Numbered from the stretch's first letter, positions 43,829-53,043 are shown. The stretch is DNA of 64,000 nucleotides from Saccharopolyspora ipomoeae (GCF_029952525.1 NZ_JASAOF010000020.1:43545-107544); one strand, 5' to 3'. Made by a program: numbers and translations. Notes: generated by a model not told the origin, from the sequence alone.

Positions 43829-46800
43829 ATGAACACGCAGCAGCCGAGTCGACCGGTCATCACACCGGCTATGCGGGAACAGGCCAAGAAGCAGCCCAAC
43901 ACCTGGCTGTACGTGGTCGACCCGATCTTCACCGACCCGAACGCGGAGGTGCCGCCGTGGGGGTTCATCGGCGGCTACCGCGTCGACGAGCAGGGTGAGA
44001 TCACCGACGACTTCTCCCCCAACCCGAACTACCGCCCGTCCCCGGTCGCGCTGCGCCTTCCCGCGCCTACCAACGACGTCGAGCGCGCACTGCAGCTGAC
44101 CACCACCGGGTACGCCCAGGGCCAGGCGCTGCTGGCCGCGATGCTCGACTCCGAGCTGATCCTGTTCGCCCAGCCGCAGGGCAGCGGGCTGTTCACGATG
44201 GAGCACGAGTCGGGGCGCCGCCAGCTCCAGGTGTTCACCTCCGACGGCTTCCTGCCGCCGAACTGGACGACCTGGCAGCGCATGACCGGCAGGCAGCTGG
44301 CCGCGAACCCCCTCGCCGGGGTCGACCTGCAGATCAACCCGACGAGCCCGGTCAAGGCCCGGATGCCCGGTGAGGACCTGGTGCGGATCGCCGCCTCGGT
44401 GCCGCCGAAACCCGCTGGCGTGCCGATGTCCCCGCCCGCCGGCACCCCGGTCGCCGGCAACTCGGTCGCCGGCACCCCGGTCGCTCCGGGCACTCCGGTG
44501 CCCCCGGGACCTCCGGCCTCCCCGCCCGCGGGCACGCCGATGTCGCCGCCCGCCGGGACCGCCGTGCCCCCGGTGCCGCCGACCCCGGCCCCGGCCGTAC
44601 CGGTCGGTCCCGCCACCCCCGCCGTCCCCACCACGCCTGCCGGCTCCGCCGCTCCCGCCGACCCGGCCGAGACCGAGTTCGGCCGCCGGTTCCTGGGATC
44701 GATGCTGGCCGGGGCGATCGGCGACGCGCTGGGCGCGCCGGTGGAGTTCTACCCGATCGACCAGATCCGCAGCCGCTTCGGCGACGACGGCGTCACCGAG
44801 TACGACCGCAACGCCGAGCACCCCGGCGAGTTCACGGACGACACCCAGCTGACCCTGTTCACGCTGGAAGGCCTGATCCGCGCGCACAGCCTGGCCCGCA
44901 GCGGCGACTCCGCCGGTCCGCTGCCCGCGGTGCAGCTGGCCTACCAGCGGTGGCTGCACACCCAGGGCTACGCGTGGATGCGCTCGGCCGGCCCGTTCGC
45001 CGCCAAGCACCCCAAGGCCAACGGCTGGCTGGTCGAGCAGTCCGACCTGTTCGCGGTCCGCTCCCCCAACAGCAGCTCCATCAGCGCGCTCCGCGAGTTC
45101 GCCTCGGTCGGGGCGCCCGGCACGTTCGAGCGGCCCATCAACGACTCCGACGACTGCGGCGGCGTGGTCCGCGCCGCCCCGGTCGCGCTGTGGTCGGACG
45201 ACGCCCGCTCGGTCTTCGAGCTCGCCGCCGCCACCGCCGCGCTGACCCACTCCCAGCCCAACGCCTACCTGCCCGCCGGTGTGCTGGCGGTGCTGGTGCA
45301 CCGGCTGCTGCGGGAGGAATCCCTGGAGTCCGCGCTGGCGCAGGCGCGCGAGCTGCTCAAGACCTGCCGCGACCACGAGGACACCGAACGCGCGCTGCAG
45401 GCCGCCGTCGACCTCGCCGGGAAGGGCAAGCCCACGCCCGAGCAGGTCAAGGACGTCCTCGGCAGCGGCTGGTCCGGGCACGAGGCGCTGGCCATCGCGG
45501 TGTGCGCGGCGCTGAGCACCGACACCATCGCCGACGCGCTGATGATCGCGATCAACCACTCCGGCGACAGCGACTCGACCGCCGCGATCTGCGGCAACAT
45601 CGTCGGCGCCCGGCACGGCGCCGCCGCGCTGCCCGGCGTGTGGCTGCGCGACCTGCGGCAGCGCGAGGTCGTGGAATCCCTGGCCAAGGACGGTCTGCTG
45701 GAGTTCCGCGGCACCCCGCCCACCGGCGACGCGTGGGCCAAGCGCTACCCGGCCGCCGGCGACGTCTCCGACCTGGACTTCGCCGCCTCCCTGCCGCGCG
45801 CGGAGGCGCCGAACCCGGAAACCCCCGACCCGGAAACCCCGGGCGCCGAAGCTCCCAGCGCCGAAACCCCCGCCGACGACGGCGAAACCCCGGGCACCGC
45901 AGGGGAACCGGAGGAGTCCCCCGAACCGGTCGTGACCGCCCCGGAGGTCGAATCCGTGGTGTCGCCGCCGGAATCGGCCGCGCCCGCCCCGCCGAGCACC
46001 CCGGAGGACCTGCGCACCCAGCGCATCCTGGGGATGCTGCTGGGCACCGCTGCCGGTGACGCGCTCGGCTTCCCGATCGAGGCCGACTCGCTGGCCGAGA
46101 TCCGCGCCAAGTACGGCGATTCCGGGCTCATCGACTACGTCGACGGTCACCGGCCCGCCGGGTCGATCAGCGACGAGACGCAGCTGACCGCCTTCACCAC
46201 CGAGGGCCTCATCCGCGCCTCCACCGCCCGCCGCCTGCACGGTTCGGCCGACCCGGCCGTCCACGTGCAGCAGGCCTACCAGCGCTGGCTGCACACCCAG
46301 GGCGTCGACTGGGCCGAGGCGGGCGGCAGCGGCGAGCAGCCCGACGGTTGGCTGGTCGACCAGCGCGAGCTGTTCGACCGGCGGGCCCGGGGCATGACCA
46401 GCATGCAGGCGCTGCGCGGTTTCGCCGGGGGCAACGAGCAGGGCTCGCTGGACAAGCCGCCGAACGACGCCGCCGACTGGGGCGCGGTGACCCGCTCGGC
46501 CCCGGCCGCGCTGTGGTCCGACGACCCGGCCGAGGCCTTCCGCACCGGTGTGCGGACCGCGCTGCTCACCCACGGCCACGCCAGCGCCTACCTGCCCGCG
46601 GGTGCGCTCGCGCTGCTGGTGCACCAGCTGCTGGCCAACCGCTCGCTGCCGCAAGCGGTGGATCGCACGCTCATCGCGCTGTCCGAGTGGGACGGTCACG
46701 AGGAGACCATCACCGCGCTGCGCAAGGCCGTCGAGCTCGCCGCCACCGGCACGCCGACGCCGGAGCAGATCGAGGAGGCCTTCGGCACCGCGCACTCGGG

Positions 46801-48589
46801 CGCCCAGGTGCTGGCGATCGCCGTCTGCGCGGCGCTCACCCACCCGGAGTCGTTCCCGGACGCGCTGGTGCTGGCCGCCAACCACTCCGGCGCCAGCGAC
46901 TCCACCGCGGCGATCTGCGGCGGCATCATGGGCGCGGCCCACACCGCCACCGCGATCCCGCCGCACTGGCAGGACAAGCTGGAGCTGCGCGAGACCCTGG
47001 AGTTCCTGGCCGCCGACGCGGATCTGGAGTTCGGCCCGAAGCCGTCGTCCGGGAAGCTGTGGGCGGCGCGCTACCCGGTTCCCGAGGAGCGACCGGACGC
47101 CCCCGCGGTCGAGGACGCCCCCGCGGTCGAGGATGCCGAGGTCGAGGACGCCCCCGTCGTCGAGGACGCCGTCATCGAGGAGGAGCCGGAACCGGAGGTG
47201 ACCGTCGTCGAGGAGGAAGCTCCCGTCGCGGCGACCCCGGTCGAGGAGCCGACCCCCGAGCCCGCTGCCGAGCAGCCCGCCGCCGAGGCATCGGCGGCGG
47301 AGCAGGGATCCGACGACGACGGGCTCTCCGACGAGGAACTGCGGTTGCTGCTGGCGTGGCGCAAGTTCCGCGACAACGACGACGGCAGCACCAACGCCGA
47401 CCTCGGCCAGGGCCTGCACAAGCTCCTGGCGGAGGCCTTCGGCGAGGAGCGCGCCGCGCAGCTCGTCGGCGAAGCCGCCGCCGAGGAGGAGGTTCCCGAG
47501 GAGGAACCCGAGCTCGTCGAGGAGGAGCAGGTCCGGCCCAGCCGCCACGACCGGTTCACCGGCTGCGTGCTGGGCACGGCCGTCGGCGACGCGCTCGGCG
47601 CGCCCTGGATGTTCAGCGACCTGCTCACCACGCTTCGCGAGAACCCCGACGGGGTCCGCGAGTACGCCGAGCTGTTCGGCCGCCGGGGCTCCGGCACGTC
47701 CTACGCGCAGCAGACCGCGTTCGTGCTTGCCGGGCTGAACGGCGAGAACCCGGACAAGCCGTCGCTGGTGCGGGCCTCGCTGCGGGACTGGGTGCGCACC
47801 CAGGGCGGCCGCCCGACGCCGGACGGCGGCGGCGCGCTCGCCGGGACCGACGTGCTGCGCGCGCAGCGGTTCCCGGACGAAGCGACGCTGACCGCGATGG
47901 CCCGCTGGGGCGACCGGGGCGAGAACCCCACCCCCGGCAACCCGCCCAACGACGCCCGCAACGCCACCGCGGCGGCGCGCGGCGCGGTGGTCGGCTTCCA
48001 GGCCGCCGACCTGACCGAGGCCGTCGAGCTGGGTGCCCGCATCGGCGTGCTCACCCACGGCCACCCGGACGGCTACCTGCCTGCGGCGGCGCTGGCGGGC
48101 CTGGTGTGCGGGCTGGACGGCGGCCGGACGCTGATCGACTCCGCGCAGGCCGTGCTCGCCGAGCTGGACCGGATGGAGGGCGCCGAGAACACCGCTCGCG
48201 GTCTGCGGGCGGCGGTGGAGATCGCCACCAGCGGCCCGGTGTCGCCGACGGTGCTGGAGTCGCTGGGACTGGGCTGGCACGCGCCGGAGGCGCTGGCCAT
48301 CGCGGTGGCGGCGGCGCTGTCGCACCCGAACTCGGTGTCCGACGCGGTGTCGCTGGCGGCCACCCACGCGGGCAACAGCGCGGCGACCGCGGCGATCTGC
48401 GGCGCCCTGATGGGCACCGCGCGCGGAGCAGGCGAACTCCCGCCGGAGTGGCTCGAACAGCTGGAGCTGAGAGAGCTCCTGGAGCGGTTGCTGGCCGAGG
48501 CGGACACGTCCGAGGTCGAGGCCCCGGAACCCGTCGAGCGGCCGGAACCCGTCGAGACGCCCGAACCCGCGGCGCAGCACGCCGGGTAA
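43829..48589 (+). CDS. giant triple ADP-ribosylglycohydrolase-domain protein with T7SS-associated-type N-terminus
   Basis: About 1586 residues (numbering here counts from the ATG at 43790, an alternative start 13 codons upstream). Residues ~14-200 form an SseB-like domain of the kind found in type VII secretion-associated proteins (NTWLYVVDPIF...WGFIGGYRVDEQGEI...NYRPSP). A Pro/Gly linker (~205-290) follows. Three DraG/ARH domains start near 295, 742 and 1252, joined by Pro/Glu/Ala-rich acidic linkers. Domain 1 keeps the metal/catalytic sets TDDT (349-352) and GDSDST (592-597) and should be active. Domain 2 has SDET and GASDST; domain 3 has AQQT and NSAAT, so both look weakened or dead. All share YQRWLHTQG, GWLV and ALWSDD segments. 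The target of de-ADP-ribosylation is unknown. The stop lies six bases before the next gene, which continues the domain series. Confidence 0.9.
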   Translation: MNTQQPSRPVITPAMREQAKKQPNTWLYVVDPIFTDPNAEVPPWGFIGGYRVDEQGEITDDFSPNPNYRPSPVALRLPAPTNDVERALQLTTTGYAQGQALLAAMLDSELILFAQPQGSGLFTMEHESGRRQLQVFTSDGFLPPNWTTWQRMTGRQLAANPLAGVDLQINPTSPVKARMPGEDLVRIAASVPPKPAGVPMSPPAGTPVAGNSVAGTPVAPGTPVPPGPPASPPAGTPMSPPAGTAVPPVPPTPAPAVPVGPATPAVPTTPAGSAAPADPAETEFGRRFLGSMLAGAIGDALGAPVEFYPIDQIRSRFGDDGVTEYDRNAEHPGEFTDDTQLTLFTLEGLIRAHSLARSGDSAGPLPAVQLAYQRWLHTQGYAWMRSAGPFAAKHPKANGWLVEQSDLFAVRSPNSSSISALREFASVGAPGTFERPINDSDDCGGVVRAAPVALWSDDARSVFELAAATAALTHSQPNAYLPAGVLAVLVHRLLREESLESALAQARELLKTCRDHEDTERALQAAVDLAGKGKPTPEQVKDVLGSGWSGHEALAIAVCAALSTDTIADALMIAINHSGDSDSTAAICGNIVGARHGAAALPGVWLRDLRQREVVESLAKDGLLEFRGTPPTGDAWAKRYPAAGDVSDLDFAASLPRAEAPNPETPDPETPGAEAPSAETPADDGETPGTAGEPEESPEPVVTAPEVESVVSPPESAAPAPPSTPEDLRTQRILGMLLGTAAGDALGFPIEADSLAEIRAKYGDSGLIDYVDGHRPAGSISDETQLTAFTTEGLIRASTARRLHGSADPAVHVQQAYQRWLHTQGVDWAEAGGSGEQPDGWLVDQRELFDRRARGMTSMQALRGFAGGNEQGSLDKPPNDAADWGAVTRSAPAALWSDDPAEAFRTGVRTALLTHGHASAYLPAGALALLVHQLLANRSLPQAVDRTLIALSEWDGHEETITALRKAVELAATGTPTPEQIEEAFGTAHSGAQVLAIAVCAALTHPESFPDALVLAANHSGASDSTAAICGGIMGAAHTATAIPPHWQDKLELRETLEFLAADADLEFGPKPSSGKLWAARYPVPEERPDAPAVEDAPAVEDAEVEDAPVVEDAVIEEEPEPEVTVVEEEAPVAATPVEEPTPEPAAEQPAAEASAAEQGSDDDGLSDEELRLLLAWRKFRDNDDGSTNADLGQGLHKLLAEAFGEERAAQLVGEAAAEEEVPEEEPELVEEEQVRPSRHDRFTGCVLGTAVGDALGAPWMFSDLLTTLRENPDGVREYAELFGRRGSGTSYAQQTAFVLAGLNGENPDKPSLVRASLRDWVRTQGGRPTPDGGGALAGTDVLRAQRFPDEATLTAMARWGDRGENPTPGNPPNDARNATAAARGAVVGFQAADLTEAVELGARIGVLTHGHPDGYLPAAALAGLVCGLDGGRTLIDSAQAVLAELDRMEGAENTARGLRAAVEIATSGPVSPTVLESLGLGWHAPEALAIAVAAALSHPNSVSDAVSLAATHAGNSAATAAICGALMGTARGAGELPPEWLEQLELRELLERLLAEADTSEVEAPEPVERPEPVETPEPAAQHAG

Positions 48590-48595
48590 TCCTCA

Positions 48596-50929
48596 GTGGA
48601 CTTACGCGGGCTGGACTCGGACGAACGCGCGCTGCTGGCCGCCTGCCGGCGCGACCCGGTGGAGCGCCGGTTGCTGGCGGTCTGGCGCCGTTGGGACGGC
48701 CACCCCGCGTCCCGCCCGCTGTGGGCGGCCGAGCTCCAGCACCGCCTCTCGCCGGAGGCGGGGTCAGCGGACACCGGTCTCGCCGGCCGCGACGGCGGTC
48801 TGCCCGGTGCCTCGGCCCGCGTGCTCGGCCTGCTGCTGGGCGGTGCGGTCGGCGAGTTCGCCGCGCTCGGCCGCGTGGGTCAGCGCACCGGCGCGCTGCT
48901 GTTCGCGCTGGAAGGGCTGATCCGCGCGCACACCCAGCTGCGCTCCACCGGTTCCGGCGAGCCGACCGCGGCCGTCCAGTCGGCGCTGCGCCGCTGGCTG
49001 CACACGCGCGGAGTGCCGTGGCGGGACTGCGGCGGCGACGCGCCCCGGCCCAGCGGTTCGCTGGTGACCGAGCCCGGCCTGCGCGATCGGGCCAGCGACG
49101 AGCCGACGCTGCTGACCTCGGTGGCGAAGGTCGTCGCCGGGCACCCGCAGGGCAGCAGGCAGCACCCGATCAACCACGCCGATTCGGCCACGGCCGTGCC
49201 CCTGGGGGCGCTGGCCGCGCTGTGGTCGGGCGATCCGGGCGCGGTGTTCGCGCTCGGCGGCGATCTGGCCGCGCTCACCCACGGGCATCCGCACGGGCAC
49301 AACCCGGCGAGCGTGCTCGGCGCCGCGACGCTGTGGCTGCTGCGCGGACACGACCTGGAAACCTCGCTGCGGCAAGGCATCTCGGGATGGCAGTCGGGTC
49401 GCACGGCGCTCGGCGAGGCGCTGCGGCTGGGTCTGCTCAGCCCTGCGGGCGTCCGCCCGCGCTCGACGCACCTGGGCACCTCCCGCAGCGGTCTGGGCGT
49501 GCTGGCGGCGGCCGCGCGGGTGGCGCTGGCCTGCGAGGACGACTTCGGCACGGCGATCGACTCGGCCGCCGAGCACGACGGCGACCCGGCGAGCGCGGCG
49601 ATGCTGTGCGGGCAGCTGCTCGGCGCGCTGCACGGCCCCACCGCGATCCCGGCCGAGCTGCTGGAGCGGCTGCCGATCGTCGAGGTGGTGGAGCGGCTCG
49701 GGCGGGACGCGCTCACCGAGTTCGGGCCCGAGCCCGACGAATCCGCCGCCTGGGAGGGCCGCTACCCCGCCGACGACTCCGCGGGCGCCGCCGTTCCGTC
49801 CACATCGGACTACCGGACCGGGTTGAGCGGCGTGCCGCGGCTGGCGGCCTCGCGGGACCGGTTCCTGGGCGCAGTGCTGGGCTGCGCGGTCGGCGAGGCG
49901 ATGGGCATGCCGATCGCCTCAGACCCGTGGGACGAGATCCGCGCGCGGCACGGCGCCGACGGGCTCACCGACTACGTCCCCGCCGGGCACCCGTCGGGCC
50001 GGGTCGGCAGCGACACCCAGCTGCTGCTGTTCTCCGTCGAGGGCGTGCTGCGCGCCAACGTCGCCCGCCGCAGCGGCGACACCGACGACCCGATCCGGCA
50101 CCTGCAGCACGCGTACCAGCGCTGGCTGCACACCCAGCACCTGAGCTGGCCGCGCGCCGCGGGCGAGTTCCTGAGCGGCACGCCGGAACCCGACGGCTGG
50201 CTGGTGCAGCAGCGGGCGCTGTTCCAGACCCGGAACCCGGGGCGCACCATGATGCGCACGCTGATCGCGTTCGCCAAGGGCCAGCAGCCGATGGGCACCC
50301 CGGAGCGGCCGGTCAGCGACTCGGCGGGCAGCAGCGCGATCCTGCGCGCGGTCCCGGCGGCGCTGTGGTCGGACGACCCGTCGGAGGTCTTCGCGCTGGG
50401 CATGCGCAGCGCCGCCCTCACCCACGGCCACCCGACGGCGCTGCTCAGCGCGGGCGCGCTCGGGTTCCTGGTCTCGCGGCTGCTGGTCGGCGAGCCGCTC
50501 GCGGACGCGGCCACCGGCGTCCTCGCCCAGCTCGCCCCGCACACCGGGCACGAGGAGGTCACCCGCCGCCTCACGGCCGCCCGCGACCTCGCGGCCGGAG
50601 AGCGGCTCACCCCGGAGGAGCTGGAGCGCGAGCTCGGCACGGCGGGCACGGCCGCCGAGGCGCTCGCGATCGGCCTCCACGCGGCCCTGGCAGCCGGCGG
50701 CGAGTTCGACCGCGCCCTCCCGATCGCGGCCAACCACTCCGGCAACAGCGCCGCCACCACGGCCATCGCAGGCACCCTCACGGCCGCAGGCGCGGGGGCT
50801 GCCGCCATCCCCCAGCGCTGGACCGCCGAACTGGAACTCCACGACGTCATAGCCCAACTCGCCCAAGACGCAGTCCAGGAGTTCGGCCCCCGCCCACCCA
50901 CCTGGACCACCCGCTACCCACCCACCTGA
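48596..50929 (+). CDS. double degenerate ADP-ribosylglycohydrolase-domain protein
   Basis: A 777-residue partner of the preceding gene. A short helical N-terminus (DSDERALLAACRRDPVERRLLAVWRRW) precedes two more ARH-like domains starting near residues 74 and 421. The first has VGQRT in place of TDDT and GDPASA in place of GDSDST. The second has GSDT and GNSAAT. Both keep the scaffold segments RRWLHT/YQRWLHTQ, ALWS(G/D)DP and ALTHGHP. Catalysis is therefore unlikely; ADP-ribose or protein binding, or a regulatory partner role for the active domain next door, is inferred. The GTG start follows the upstream stop by six bases, so the genes are coupled. Confidence 0.88.
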   Translation: MDLRGLDSDERALLAACRRDPVERRLLAVWRRWDGHPASRPLWAAELQHRLSPEAGSADTGLAGRDGGLPGASARVLGLLLGGAVGEFAALGRVGQRTGALLFALEGLIRAHTQLRSTGSGEPTAAVQSALRRWLHTRGVPWRDCGGDAPRPSGSLVTEPGLRDRASDEPTLLTSVAKVVAGHPQGSRQHPINHADSATAVPLGALAALWSGDPGAVFALGGDLAALTHGHPHGHNPASVLGAATLWLLRGHDLETSLRQGISGWQSGRTALGEALRLGLLSPAGVRPRSTHLGTSRSGLGVLAAAARVALACEDDFGTAIDSAAEHDGDPASAAMLCGQLLGALHGPTAIPAELLERLPIVEVVERLGRDALTEFGPEPDESAAWEGRYPADDSAGAAVPSTSDYRTGLSGVPRLAASRDRFLGAVLGCAVGEAMGMPIASDPWDEIRARHGADGLTDYVPAGHPSGRVGSDTQLLLFSVEGVLRANVARRSGDTDDPIRHLQHAYQRWLHTQHLSWPRAAGEFLSGTPEPDGWLVQQRALFQTRNPGRTMMRTLIAFAKGQQPMGTPERPVSDSAGSSAILRAVPAALWSDDPSEVFALGMRSAALTHGHPTALLSAGALGFLVSRLLVGEPLADAATGVLAQLAPHTGHEEVTRRLTAARDLAAGERLTPEELERELGTAGTAAEALAIGLHAALAAGGEFDRALPIAANHSGNSAATTAIAGTLTAAGAGAAAIPQRWTAELELHDVIAQLAQDAVQEFGPRPPTWTTRYPPT

Positions 50930-50980
50930 CCCCCACCCCCGAGGTCTCTCCCCCCCGGGGGCGCCGAAGGTGCTCGGCAG

Positions 50981-51054
50981 TGGGACAGTTTTAGCCATAA
51001 TCACCCATGATCAATGTCCTTTTTGTCCGGACAATTATGGCTAAAACTGTCCCA
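50981..51054 (+). repeat. 68-74-nt hairpin repeat, copy 2
   Basis: Arms of 21 bp (core ACAGTTTTAGCCATAAT) flank a loop with TGATCA and GTCCGGAC, the same architecture and about 85% identity with copy 1 at 23319-23386 read on the other strand. The arms differ from copy 1 by a paired G-C to A-T exchange. It sits 51 bases past the stop of the second ARH gene. Confidence 0.88.
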
Positions 51055-51133
51055 CTACCCCTCCCCGAAAACCGCACCCAGGTCGAGGAACGGGTGTGGC
51101 GCCGGAGGTGTTGGGCTGGTTAACGTCTCGGGC

Positions 51134-51910
51134 ATGGATGAGCTCGTGCACTTCGAGGTGGCGGACGGGGTCGGAACGATCACCCTGGACTCGCCGCACA
51201 ACCGCAACGCCCTGTCAGCCCAGCTCCGCCGCGAGCTCAAGGCGCACCTGGACACCGCGATGGACGACGACGCGGTGCGCGTGATCGTCCTGACCCACAC
51301 CGGCAAGGTGTTCTGCGCGGGCATGGACCTCAAGGAGTCGCGCTCGGCGGACTCCGACCAGCAGGGCGTCAACGAGTTCCCGGCGCTGCTGGAGCAGATC
51401 TGGACCAGCCCGAAGCCGGTCGTGGCGAAGCTGGCGGGCCCGGCCCGCGCCGGCGGGGTGGGTCTCGTCGCCGCCTGCGACATCGCGGTGGCCGCCGAGT
51501 CCGCCACGTTCGCCTTCACCGAGGTCCGCATCGGCGTGGTCCCGGCGGTGATCTCGGTGACCGTGCTGCCCCGCCTCGACGCCCGCCAGGCGCACGAGCT
51601 GTTCCTCACCGGCGAGACCTTCGACGGCACCCGCGCCGCGGAGATCGGCCTGCTCAACTCCGCCGTCCCGGCCGAGCAGCTCGACGCGGAGGTCAAGCGC
51701 TACACCGACATGCTCGCCCTCGGCGGCCCGAACGCGCTGGCCGCCACCAAGGCCATGCTCACCGCCCAGCGCCCGGCGTCGATGTCCGAGGACTTCGCGG
51801 AGATGCTGCAGCTCTCGGCGAAGCACTTCGCGGGCGAGGAGGGCCAGGAGGGCATCACGGCCTTCGCCGAGAAGCGCAAGCCCAACTGGGTCCCCGACGC
51901 CCTGAAGTGA
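51134..51910 (+). CDS. enoyl-CoA hydratase/isomerase family protein
   Basis: A 258-residue crotonase-fold protein. The two oxyanion-hole segments are KVFCAGMDLKE and GPARAGGVGLVAACDIAVA, and the hydratase-type region FTEVRIGVVPAVISVTVL follows. The sequence fits methylglutaconyl-/enoyl-CoA hydratases; the exact substrate cannot be told. The ATG lies seven bases after TAACGT with no ribosome site, suggesting a leaderless transcript. A strong terminator follows. Confidence 0.92.
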   Translation: MDELVHFEVADGVGTITLDSPHNRNALSAQLRRELKAHLDTAMDDDAVRVIVLTHTGKVFCAGMDLKESRSADSDQQGVNEFPALLEQIWTSPKPVVAKLAGPARAGGVGLVAACDIAVAAESATFAFTEVRIGVVPAVISVTVLPRLDARQAHELFLTGETFDGTRAAEIGLLNSAVPAEQLDAEVKRYTDMLALGGPNALAATKAMLTAQRPASMSEDFAEMLQLSAKHFAGEEGQEGITAFAEKRKPNWVPDALK

Positions 51911-51921
51911 CCCCGAAACGA

Positions 51922-51954
51922 CCGATGGCCGGTGGAAGTTCCACCGGCCATCGG
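51922..51954 (+). terminator. terminator after the enoyl-CoA hydratase gene
   Basis: A perfect 14-bp stem (CCGATGGCCGGTGG and its complement) with a five-base loop starts 11 bases past the stop. It lies between convergent genes and may act in both directions. Confidence 0.85.
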
Positions 51955-51977
51955 CATTCGCCATTACCAGCGGCTGT

Positions 51978-52340
51978 TCACGACCGGGTCAGGACCGCGG
52001 TGAAGCGGCGGCCGCACATGGGGCGCTCGGCCGCGTCCCGCAGCACCGAGTTGATGCCGTTGAAGGCCTTCGGATCGTGGTCGGCCAGGTCCTGGAAGCC
52101 CGACCAGATCAGCACGTGCTCGCCCTCGGGCAGCCAGGACAGGTCGGTCAGGCAGTCGAACAGCGAGTCCAGGTTGCGCCCCGCCCACTCCGGGAAGTCC
52201 AGGACCGCGGCGATCCCGTCGAGCGTGGTGCGCTTGCTGGTCAGGTCGACGCCGTCGAGGACGTGAGCGGTCGCGCCCCGCTCCTCGGCGGCGGCGACGG
52301 CCTCGCGCGTCGTGACGTCGGCGGTCGGCTGGTCACTCAC
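51978..52340 (-). CDS. barstar-family ribonuclease inhibitor
   Basis: A 120-residue barstar-like protein (TSKRTTLDGIAAVLDFPEWAGRNLDSLFDCLTDLSWLPEGEHVLIW). The acidic helix around FPEWAGRNLDSLFDCLTDL is the face that plugs the RNase active site in this family. It would neutralise the guanyl-specific RNase encoded just upstream until that is exported. The GTG start (VSDQPTADV) is supported by AAGGAGC six bases before it. It follows the RNase gene by 50 bases. Confidence 0.93.
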   Translation of the reverse strand: MSDQPTADVTTREAVAAAEERGATAHVLDGVDLTSKRTTLDGIAAVLDFPEWAGRNLDSLFDCLTDLSWLPEGEHVLIWSGFQDLADHDPKAFNGINSVLRDAAERPMCGRRFTAVLTRS

Positions 52341-52390
52341 CGGCTGCTCCTTCCGCAACCTGCTGGCCCGTTTCGTCCCGAACATGGCAC

Positions 52391-52807
52391 TCAACCCGTC
52401 GTATCCACAACCACGAACGACTCGTAGTGATCACTGGTGTAGTACACCTCTTCTTGGCTGCCGGTGACCAGCCTGCGCGCCCCGCGATCCTTCGATCCGG
52501 GGGTCGGCACGGTGTACTCCTTGTAGTACCCGGACTTCTGCGCGGGCAGCTCGCCCTCGCGGTTGCCGAACGTCGAGCCGTCCTTGCCCGGGTACGGGAA
52601 CGGCCCGCCCTTGACGATCAGCTGGTAGGTCTTGCCCGCTTCCGGCGGGAGCTTCGACAGCTGCTGGACCTGCAGCCCCGACTGGCTGGCACCCGGCACC
52701 TCGGTGCTGGTCGGCGAGTCGGCGACGACGTCCTTGCCGAACCACCCCAGCACGACCAGGGCGACCAGCCCGACCAACGCCGACGTAATGCGCTTCCGCG
52801 AGCTCAC
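52391..52807 (-). CDS. secreted guanyl-specific ribonuclease (RNase Sa/barnase type)
   Basis: A 138-residue protein with a signal peptide or anchor (SALVGLVALVVLGWFG) and a mature RNase Sa-like domain. The catalytic residues correspond to Glu97 (YYKEYTVPTPGS), Arg108 and Arg112 (DRGARR), and His127 (YYTSDHYESF), as in RNase Sa. It should cleave RNA after guanosine outside the cell, or on competing cells. GGGGAAGAG precedes the GTG, which overlaps the upstream gene's stop. Barstar follows. Confidence 0.95.
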   Translation of the reverse strand: MSSRKRITSALVGLVALVVLGWFGKDVVADSPTSTEVPGASQSGLQVQQLSKLPPEAGKTYQLIVKGGPFPYPGKDGSTFGNREGELPAQKSGYYKEYTVPTPGSKDRGARRLVTGSQEEVYYTSDHYESFVVVDTTG

Positions 52808-53043
52808 GCAGCTCTTCCCCTCCGCCCGGTCATCTCCCCGTCGCCGCGTTCGATCGGCGGTTCGGAGTCACTCGCGCGGGTGAATCGGGCGCTGATGCCG
52901 TCCACCGCGCGGTCGACGACTCGCGCCACCCCCCAGCACAACGGCACCAGGACTGCGAGGACCAGGGCGACCTGCAGCGGGTAGACGAGCTGCACCAACC
53001 ACAGCTCGACGCCGTCGTACCACTCGACCAGCAACTCCAACAC
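52804..53043 (-). CDS. small membrane protein leading the RNase operon
   Basis: A 79-residue protein with one strong membrane segment (WLVQLVYPLQVALVLAVLVPLCWGVARVV) and a charged C-terminal tail. Its stop overlaps the RNase start (GTGA), so the two are translationally coupled. A role in RNase export or anchoring would fit the arrangement but is inference. No family is recognised. Confidence 0.7.
   Translation of the reverse strand: MLELLVEWYDGVELWLVQLVYPLQVALVLAVLVPLCWGVARVVDRAVDGISARFTRASDSEPPIERGDGEMTGRRGRAA

Noticed and set aside
43787..48580. A 1597-codon open frame antisense to the large ADP-ribosylglycohydrolase gene
   Set aside because: It mirrors the real gene and arises from the GC-rich third-position pattern; the translation is low-complexity Arg/Gly/Val/Leu with no domain, and the sense frame has clear family motifs.
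46348..50994. A 1548-codon frame on the plus strand crossing both ADP-ribosylglycohydrolase genes
   Set aside because: Frame-shifted shadow rich in Arg/Gly/Ala; it ignores the stop/start junction at 48589-48596 and has no recognisable domain.
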